Part shown: piece after piece, positions 51,474 through 64,000 of the stretch
Numbering within the stretch: the stretch's first letter is position 1
Layout of the letters: each line of letters begins with the position of its first letter
Program-made: the position numbers and the translations under genes
The notes under the pieces: model-generated
Seen by the model: only the letters and a program-made list of their open reading frames with translations
Database searches by the model: none
What the model was told of the DNA's origin: nothing
NCBI GenBank assembly: GCA_938011325.1
Contig: CALLUD010000002.1
Coordinates: 1-64,000 of the forward strand
From: an uncultured Spartobacteria bacterium
GTDB lineage: Bacteria; Verrucomicrobiota; Verrucomicrobiia; Chthoniobacterales; JAATET01
Direction of reading: 5' to 3'
DNA length: 64,000 nt

Positions 51474-51995
51474 ATGAGACCTGAGAAAGCCACCATCGTC
51501 GAGGACCTCAACGAGCGCTTCAAATCGTCGCCGTTTTTGATCGTCGCCGAATACACCGGCATGACCGTTCCGCATTTCGCGGAGCTCCGCAGCCGCCTCG
51601 CGAGCAAGGGCGCGCGCATCCAAGTCGTCAAGAACAGCTTCGTGAAGATCGCGGCCCGCGAGCTCGGATTCCCGAGCCTCGCCGACTGCCTCAAGGGCCA
51701 GAATGCCGTCGTCACGGGTGACGCCGACATCTGCGCCGCCGCGAAGGTGCTCAAGACCTTCCACAAGGAATTTGACAAGCCGGTCCTCAAGGCCGGTGTT
51801 CTGGACAATGCTCCGCTGACAGTTGAGCAGATCACCGCGCTGGCCGAGCTTCCGCCCAAGGAAGTGCTCCAGGCGCAGCTCCTCGGACTGCTCCTCCAGC
51901 CGGCGACGCAACTTGTCCGCACGCTCAACGAGCCGGGCGCCAGCCTCGCTCGAGTGCTGCAGGCCAAGGCCGACCAAATGGGAGGCGCGGCCTAA
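51474..51995 (+). CDS. rplJ: 50S ribosomal protein L10
   Basis: 173 residues, starting MRPEKATIVEDLNERFKSS with SPFLIVAEYTGMTVPHFAEL and RSRLASKGARIQVVKNSF. The C-terminal helix (ATQLVRTLNEPGASLARVLQ) is the L7/L12 dimer-binding part. The 33-bp gap from rplA is too short for the long L10 leader known in E. coli, so autoregulation, if any, differs. Confidence 0.97.
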   Translation: MRPEKATIVEDLNERFKSSPFLIVAEYTGMTVPHFAELRSRLASKGARIQVVKNSFVKIAARELGFPSLADCLKGQNAVVTGDADICAAAKVLKTFHKEFDKPVLKAGVLDNAPLTVEQITALAELPPKEVLQAQLLGLLLQPATQLVRTLNEPGASLARVLQAKADQMGGAA

Positions 51996-52090
51996 CGAAA
52001 ACCCTTTCGCGACGCGACAGAAGCCACGCGCTGCGAGCACAACACAACAATCGGTTCCTCGTCGGGGTTCGCGGCTGCGGACTCTTAAAT

Positions 52091-52108
52091 GCCCTGAGGC
52101 TTCGGGGC
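52091..52108 (+). other. Stem-loop in rplJ-rplL gap
   Basis: GCCCTGA-GGCT-TCGGGGC folds into a 7-bp stem with a 4-base loop and one G-U pair, located in the 141-bp rplJ-rplL gap. There is no T-run, so this is not a terminator; a processing or folding element is possible. Confidence 0.35.
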
Positions 52109-52136
52109 GCGACGATACCAACCCGTTAAAAAAACC

Positions 52137-52523
52137 ATGGCAGATACATCTGAACTCGTCGACAAGCTCAGCGGACTCACCGTCCTTGAGATTGCGGACC
52201 TCGTGAAACAGCTCGAAGAGAAGTGGGGCGTTAGCGCCGCTGCTCCGGTTGCCGTTGCGGCAGCTGGCCCGGCCGCTGGTGGTGGTGAAGCCGCCGCTGC
52301 GGAGGAGAAGACCAGCTTCGACGTCATCCTCACCGACGCTGGTTCCAACAAGATCGCGGTCATCAAGGAAGTTCGCGCTGCGGTTGCCGGCCTGGGGCTC
52401 GCGGAGGCCAAGGCTCTCGTCGAGAGCGCACCGAAGGCCCTCAAGGAGGGCGTGACCAAGGAAGAGGCGGAGGAGATCAAGAAGAAGATCGAAGCCGCCG
52501 GCGCCAAGGTCGAGATCAAGTAA
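52137..52523 (+). CDS. rplL: 50S ribosomal protein L7/L12
   Basis: 128 residues: the N-terminal dimerisation helices ([20 protein letters not shown]), an Ala/Gly-rich hinge (about 35-60) and the C-terminal factor-binding domain ([40 protein letters not shown]). It recruits EF-Tu and EF-G to the ribosome. A run of A bases lies immediately before the ATG. Confidence 0.98.
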   Translation: MADTSELVDKLSGLTVLEIADLVKQLEEKWGVSAAAPVAVAAAGPAAGGGEAAAAEEKTSFDVILTDAGSNKIAVIKEVRAAVAGLGLAEAKALVESAPKALKEGVTKEEAEEIKKKIEAAGAKVEIK

Positions 52524-52540
52524 CACTCCAAAATCCGTTG

Positions 52541-52595
52541 CCGAAGCGGGAGGTGGTCAAAATTTCTCGGAAAATTTTGATTGCCTCCCCTTCGG
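52541..52595 (+). other. Long stem-loop between rplL and rpoB
   Basis: CCGAAG at 52541-52546 pairs with CTTCGG at 52590-52595, C47 is bulged, and the stem continues through GGGAGG/CCTCCC (52548-52553/52584-52589) and GTCAAAATTT/AAAATTTTGA-type pairing to a 6-base loop (52566-52571). Some 24 base pairs including G-U pairs are possible. No T-run follows, so RNase III processing or attenuation fits better than classical termination. In E. coli the rplL-rpoB gap also holds an attenuator and an RNase III site. Confidence 0.55.
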
Positions 52596-52671
52596 TGCGG
52601 AAATACTTTCTCCATTCACCCTTTTGCCCAAGGTCCTGAGTCAGCGATTACGCGCCGCCGCCAGTCCGATT

Positions 52672-52709
52672 CCCGCAAAGGCGAAATCCCTTCGTCGTGC
52701 GGGCTTTTT
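52672..52709 (+). terminator. Terminator-like hairpin upstream of rpoB (attenuator candidate)
   Basis: CCCGCA (52672-52677) pairs with TGCGGG (52698-52703), with an inner AAGG/CCTT pairing, and CTTTTT follows at 52704-52709. A second T-run occurs at 52713-52717. This is the shape of a rho-independent terminator, lying 79 bp before rpoB. Since rpoB needs expression, partial termination (attenuation) lowering rpoBC relative to rplL is the likely role. Confidence 0.5.
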
Positions 52710-52787
52710 GCGTTTTTCACTGGCTGCGACTCGCACTCGTTCCAAGGAACGGGCAACTGAGTAACGACTCATACCCTGCATCTGCCC

Positions 52788-56588
<3,801 letters not shown>

Positions 56589-56614
56589 TCGACGGCTACA
56601 CCAATTATTAGATT

Positions 56615-60724
<4,110 letters not shown>

Positions 60725-60739
60725 AAACAGAGACGGGCA

Positions 60740-61477
60740 ATGACGACACAATCTTCCAAAATGGAAATGATGACCGAACTCCTGGAGGCCGGAGTGCATT
60801 ACGGCCACCAAACGAAACGATGGAATCCCAAGATGAAGGATTTCATCTTCGAGGAAAAAAACAGCATCTACATCATCGACCTCGCCAAGACGGTCGAGCA
60901 GCTCGAGGCGGCGACCCAGTTCCTTCACAACCTCGTGAAGGGCGGCGGACGCGTGCTCTTCGTGGGATGCAAGAAGCAGGCGCAGGAGGCCGTGAAGGAG
61001 GCCGCGAAGGCGAGCGGCCAGTTCTACGTGAACCAGCGCTGGCTCGGTGGCACGCTCACCAATCTCCAGACCATTCGCAAGAGCGTGAAGCGCTATCGCG
61101 AGATCGAGGAGATCGAGAAGTCGCCGAATCACAATGGTCTCGGCAAGAAGGAGTTTGCCGCCATCAGCCGTGAACGCCAGCGCCTCCAGAAAAATCTCGA
61201 AGGCCTGCTGGACATGGACAAGCTGCCCGACGCGCTGGTCGTGATCGACACGAACCGCGAGGCGATCGCGGTTGCGGAGGCGAACCGACTCGGCGTGCCG
61301 ATTGTGGCCATCGTCGACACCAACTGCGATCCGGAGCAGGTAAGCTATCCGATCGCCGGCAATGACGACGCGATTCGTTCGATCCGCGTGATCCTGCAGA
61401 AGTTGGTGGACGCCATCATGAGCGCCAAGACTTCGCAGAGCCGGCAGGATACCGATCTCGCCGCCGTCGCGGAATAG
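60740..61477 (+). CDS. rpsB: 30S ribosomal protein S2
   Basis: 245 residues with the S2 start LLEAGVHYGHQTKRWNPKM and KDFIFEEKNSIYIIDL, then RWLGGTLTNLQTIRKS and the C-terminal VVIDTNREAIAVAEANRLGV. S2 helps bind S1 on the 30S subunit. Located 15 bp after rpoC, so co-transcription with the polymerase genes is likely. tsf follows after a 96-bp gap with a stem-loop, the standard rpsB-tsf pair. Confidence 0.98.
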   Translation: MTTQSSKMEMMTELLEAGVHYGHQTKRWNPKMKDFIFEEKNSIYIIDLAKTVEQLEAATQFLHNLVKGGGRVLFVGCKKQAQEAVKEAAKASGQFYVNQRWLGGTLTNLQTIRKSVKRYREIEEIEKSPNHNGLGKKEFAAISRERQRLQKNLEGLLDMDKLPDALVVIDTNREAIAVAEANRLGVPIVAIVDTNCDPEQVSYPIAGNDDAIRSIRVILQKLVDAIMSAKTSQSRQDTDLAAVAE

Positions 61478-61508
61478 GGCGGACTCGTTCCGCAACCAGG
61501 GTTCAAGA

Positions 61509-61529
61509 GCTTCCCGCGACGGGGGAAGC
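61509..61529 (+). other. Stem-loop between rpsB and tsf
   Basis: GCTTCCC (61509-61515) and GGGAAGC (61523-61529) form a perfect 7-bp stem with a 7-base loop, followed by CGGCCCTTCTTTC. The T-tract is weak, so partial termination or 3'-end protection of the rpsB mRNA is more likely than a strong terminator. Confidence 0.45.
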
Positions 61530-61573
61530 CGGCCCTTCTTTCAATCAATCAATCTGTAGCACTTACCAAACTC

Positions 61574-62200
61574 ATGGCAGAAGTAACACCGGCCCTCGTT
61601 AAGGAGCTCCGCGAGAAAACCAACGCGGGCATGATGGACTGCAAGCGCGCGCTCGACGAGGCGGGAGGCGACATCAACAAGGCGGAGGAGATTCTTCGCA
61701 AGAAGGGAATCGCCGGCGCGTCCAAGAAATCCGCGCGTGCGGCGAAGGAGGGCGTCATTGCCTCCTACATCCACATGCAGGGCAAGGTGGGCGTGCTCGT
61801 GGAGGTCAACTGCGAGACGGACTTCGTGGCGAAGAACGAAATCTTCAAGGAGTTCGTGAAGGACATCACGCTCCACATCGCCGCGGCGAATCCGATTTGC
61901 GTTTCCCGCGAGCAGATTGATCCCGCGTTGATCGAGAAGGAGCGCGAGATCTACCGTGCGCAGGTCCAGAACAAGCCGGCGAACATTGTCGAGAAGATCG
62001 TCGACGGCAAGGTGGACAAGTTTTGCAGCACCGTCTGCCTGATGGAGCAGGGCTTCATCAAGAACCCCGACGTCACCATCAAGGATTACCTGAACAGCAA
62101 GATCGCCGAGCTGGGGGAAAACATTCGCATCCGTCGCTTTGTCCGCTACATGGTGGGTGAGGATCTGGAAGGTGAGTCGAACGAGGAGGGGGCGGAGTAA
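61574..62200 (+). CDS. tsf: Translation elongation factor Ts
   Basis: 208 residues, the short form (E. coli EF-Ts is 283). The N-terminal UBA-like part (LVKELREKTNAGMMDCKRAL) precedes the core, with the EF-Tu-contacting TDFVAKN motif in VEVNCETDFVAKNEIF. The end (IRIRRFVRYMVGEDLEGESN) resembles the reduced EF-Ts of Thermus and others that lack a second core subdomain. It exchanges GDP for GTP on EF-Tu. rpoZ follows 74 bp later. Confidence 0.97.
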   Translation: MAEVTPALVKELREKTNAGMMDCKRALDEAGGDINKAEEILRKKGIAGASKKSARAAKEGVIASYIHMQGKVGVLVEVNCETDFVAKNEIFKEFVKDITLHIAAANPICVSREQIDPALIEKEREIYRAQVQNKPANIVEKIVDGKVDKFCSTVCLMEQGFIKNPDVTIKDYLNSKIAELGENIRIRRFVRYMVGEDLEGESNEEGAE

Positions 62201-62204
62201 TTCC

Positions 62205-62234
62205 TTGACCCTGCCCGAACGGGCGGCGTCGAAT
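62205..62234 (+). promoter_or_regulatory. Candidate promoter of rpoZ-smpB
   Basis: TTGACC (62205-62210), 18 bp, TCGAAT (62229-62234). The spacer contains a small stem GCCCG-AA-CGGGC (62213-62224). Matches are moderate, and the rpoZ ATG lies 40 bp downstream. Confidence 0.35.
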
Positions 62235-62274
62235 TGCAACCTTACCTCTCCGGGGAACGAGTGGAGAAGCAGCT

Positions 62275-62487
62275 ATGAATTATCAACTCCTTGATCAGGC
62301 GACCCAAGTCATCGAGAACAAGCAGGTCTTGATCAACCTCGTGTCGCGCCGTGTTCGCCAGCTCAGCAGCGGCGCCCGTCCTCACGTCGAGGTCGAGCCG
62401 CGCATGACGTATGCGGACATCGCGCTGGCCGAGATCCTTGCCGGCAAGCTCATTGTCGGCGAGAAGAAGGAAGAGGCCGACGAATAG
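62275..62487 (+). CDS. rpoZ: RNA polymerase omega subunit
   Basis: 70 residues, within the short end of omega proteins. It has the fold's central VLINLVSRRVRQLSSGARPH and the end MTYADIALAEILAGKLIV, typical of bacterial omega. Omega helps assemble beta' and responds to ppGpp together with it. Genomically close to rpoB/rpoC and 21 bp before smpB. Confidence 0.88.
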   Translation: MNYQLLDQATQVIENKQVLINLVSRRVRQLSSGARPHVEVEPRMTYADIALAEILAGKLIVGEKKEEADE

Positions 62488-62508
62488 CGGCCAGGCCGCC
62501 GGGCGGGT

Positions 62509-62967
62509 ATGTCCGCGGAGATTGCCACCAACCGCAAGGCGCTTCACGATTATCACATCGAGCGCCGGATCGAGGCGGGGATCGAGCTCCGGGGCACGGA
62601 GGTAAAATCGATCCGGGCCGGGCATGTGAATCTCCGCGGCGCCTACGCACGGATCGAGGGTGGCGAGGCGATCCTTTACGACGTCGACATCCAGCCCTAC
62701 GAACGGGCGAGCCACGAGCAGCACGAGCCCAAGCGGAAGCGGCGGCTGCTTCTGCATCGCCGCGAAATCGATCAGCTTTTTGGGGATTCCAACGTCAGCG
62801 GGCGCACGCTCATTCCTCTTCGCCTTTACTGGAAGCAGGGGCGTGTGAAGGTCGAGCTGGGCGTCGGAAAGGGCAAGCACGCCGCCGACAAGCGGTCCGA
62901 CCTTCGCAAGAAGGAGGCCGTGCGGGAGGCCGCGCGGGTTGCCGCGGGATTCAACCGCCGGCGTTGA
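62509..62967 (+). CDS. smpB: SsrA-binding protein SmpB
   Basis: 152 residues: NRKALHDYHIERRIEAGIEL, GTEVKSIRAGHVNLRGAYAR and the C-terminal basic tail GKGKHAADKRSDLRKKEAVR are all diagnostic. SmpB delivers tmRNA to stalled ribosomes. The tail's length is normal. tmRNA itself was not found in the window. Its end overlaps an alternative open frame of the lipoprotein gene, whose likely start is 55 bp beyond. Confidence 0.96.
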   Translation: MSAEIATNRKALHDYHIERRIEAGIELRGTEVKSIRAGHVNLRGAYARIEGGEAILYDVDIQPYERASHEQHEPKRKRRLLLHRREIDQLFGDSNVSGRTLIPLRLYWKQGRVKVELGVGKGKHAADKRSDLRKKEAVREAARVAAGFNRRR

Positions 62968-63022
62968 GATTTTTCGCGAGATTGACTCGCGTTCGCGGCG
63001 GAGCTGGGTTTCCTATGTGGGC

Positions 63023-63775
63023 ATGTCCGTTGTCCGCATTCTCCAGATTTCCCGGGCGTGCCAAGTCGTTGCGCCCGCGCTATTTGCTCTGCTGATTTCG
63101 GGATGTGATCAATTTTCCCTGCCGACCCCTCCGGCCAAGGTGGAGGAGGAGGCGAGGGCGGCTCGAAACGCGGGTGAGTATCCGAAGGCCGTGTGGCTCT
63201 ACGAGTCGCTGCTCGACGGAACGCCGGCGACCGCGAAGTTCCATTATGAGCTGGCGCTGATTTACGACGACAAGCTGCACGACCCGGTTTCGGCGTTGCA
63301 CCACTACCGGCGCTACCTGCGCATGTCGGAGGACGAGGCGAGCAAGAAGGAGGTGCGCGATTTCGTGGCGCGCATCGAGCTCGAGCTGGCTGCGAAGGCC
63401 GCGGAAAGCGGGATCATGACCAAGCGCGAGGCGGCCCGTTTGAAAAACCGCAACCTCGAGCTGGAGGAGGAGAACAGCCGCTTGAAGGCGGAACTCGCGG
63501 CCGAGAAGAAGAAGCCGAAGGCGCCCCAGGTGGCCGCGACTCCCGAGCGGGACAAAAAGGGCTTTTCAACGAATCCGAAGACCGCGGCGGCGGAGAAAGC
63601 CGTGGGGAGCGAGACGCGCACCTACACCGTGCAAAAGGGCGACACGCTCGCGAGCATTTCCCGGAAATTTTACAACACCTCGCAGCGCTGGAAGGACATT
63701 GCCGATGCCAATTACAACCAGCTCCAGGGCAGTGTGGATTTGCGGGTTGGACAGGTATTGATCATCCCAAAATGA
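63023..63775 (+). CDS. LysM-domain lipoprotein with helical repeat region
   Basis: 250 residues. Lipoprotein signal ending LLISGC (lipid cysteine C28), then a TPR-like helical region (about 35-110: [40 protein letters not shown]). A charged coiled coil follows (about 130-165, [19 protein letters not shown]) and a C-terminal LysM (about 205-250, [20 protein letters not shown]). It probably binds peptidoglycan from the membrane, linking envelope and cell wall. The ATG at 63023 gives the lipobox start; the in-frame start at 62939 would place it far too deep. Confidence 0.85.
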   Translation: MSVVRILQISRACQVVAPALFALLISGCDQFSLPTPPAKVEEEARAARNAGEYPKAVWLYESLLDGTPATAKFHYELALIYDDKLHDPVSALHHYRRYLRMSEDEASKKEVRDFVARIELELAAKAAESGIMTKREAARLKNRNLELEEENSRLKAELAAEKKKPKAPQVAATPERDKKGFSTNPKTAAAEKAVGSETRTYTVQKGDTLASISRKFYNTSQRWKDIADANYNQLQGSVDLRVGQVLIIPK

Positions 63776-63818
63776 AATCTCACTTGCTTCAAATGGCAGG
63801 GGAAATAGTTTCGCCGTG

Positions 63819-64000
63819 ATGAGCGTCGAGACACCGGTTGCGTATGATTCAAAGGTCGAGGGGAATGTGGTTTTCACCCGCCTCGACGCAGCCATCAATT
63901 GGATGCGCGGAAATTCCCTGTGGCCAATGCCGATGGGCCTTGCCTGTTGCGCGATTGAGCTCATGGCGGCGTCCTCCTCGCGGTATGACATCGCGCGTTT
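63819..64000 (+). CDS. nuoB: NADH-quinone oxidoreductase subunit B (partial, runs off window)
   Basis: The first 60 residues are in the window. [20 protein letters not shown] leads to [12 protein letters not shown] with the paired cysteines C43-C44 that begin the N2 Fe-S cluster site of complex I. It starts 43 bp after the LysM lipoprotein gene; nuoA, which usually precedes nuoB, is not present. GGCAGGGGA lies about 15-25 bases before the ATG. The rest of the nuo operon is presumably beyond the window. Confidence 0.93.
   Translation, partial: MSVETPVAYDSKVEGNVVFTRLDAAINWMRGNSLWPMPMGLACCAIELMAASSSRYDIAR

Overview
The window is GC-rich and densely coded, with many 1-4 bp start/stop overlaps. 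It looks like chromosomal DNA of a free-living aerobic heterotroph of the PVC group, most likely Verrucomicrobiota. I infer this from the combination of a DUF1080 protein, Tat-exported Gfo/Idh/MocA oxidoreductase and isomerase locus, an alternative complex III/caa3 oxidase operon carrying a degenerate CcoN-like protein, a short EF-Ts, and the order rpoB-rpoC-rpsB-tsf. No rRNA, insertion sequence, prophage or CRISPR array is visible. The taxonomic call is inference.

Layout. (1) 1-9.9 kb, mostly minus strand: a frame-broken secreted protein at the left edge, an RND efflux pump with its lipoprotein adaptor, an M29 aminopeptidase, a CNNM/HlyC-type membrane protein, a zinc-ribbon protein, a C-minus S14 protein, a small membrane protein and agmatine deiminase. 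(2) 9.9-13.8 kb, plus: miaB, rex, an OGG1-like glycosylase and a TonB-like protein. (3) 13.8-16.4 kb, minus: hydrolase, PlsC-like acyltransferase and transglutaminase-like protein. (4) 16.4-22 kb, plus: a sugar-nucleotidyltransferase, then a translationally coupled Kai-type signalling operon (KaiC, two KaiB proteins, hybrid histidine kinase) and a membrane protein with a kinase-dimerisation-like region but no catalytic domain. (5) 22-24 kb: CCA-adding enzyme, a LexA/UmuD-like S24 protein without a DNA-binding domain, and tRNA-Leu(UAA). (6) 24.1-31.9 kb, plus: a sugar-catabolic locus (DUF1080 protein, DoxX-like protein, two Gfo/Idh/MocA oxidoreductases, discoidin-like protein, GT39-like membrane protein, ApbE, TIM-barrel isomerase). 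(7) 31.9-35 kb, minus: an ABC ATPase and ComEC.

(8) 35.2-49.7 kb, plus: a respiratory operon. It begins with actE and actF of alternative complex III, but actA-D are absent. It continues with a CcoN-like protein that has lost every haem and copper histidine, two monohaem cytochromes c, coxB, coxA, ctaA, ctaB, coxC and a SCO protein. A glycolipid-type glycosyltransferase and a GH1 enzyme sit between coxB and coxA. Electrons would pass from quinol through ActE/F (with ActA-D encoded elsewhere) and the cytochromes c to the CuA site of CoxB and the haem-copper site of CoxA. CtaA, CtaB and SCO supply haem A and copper.

(9) 49.7-64 kb, plus: a small Cys-tailed protein, then rplK-rplA-rplJ-rplL-rpoB-rpoC-rpsB-tsf-rpoZ-smpB, a LysM lipoprotein, and the start of a nuo operon beginning with nuoB. 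Two stem-loops separate rplL from rpoB and are candidate attenuation or processing elements.

The two most interesting items are the Kai-type operon (a possible timing or stress signalling system in a non-phototroph) and the ligand-less CcoN-like subunit inside a caa3/ACIII operon. All family assignments come from reading motifs by eye; no database search was possible.
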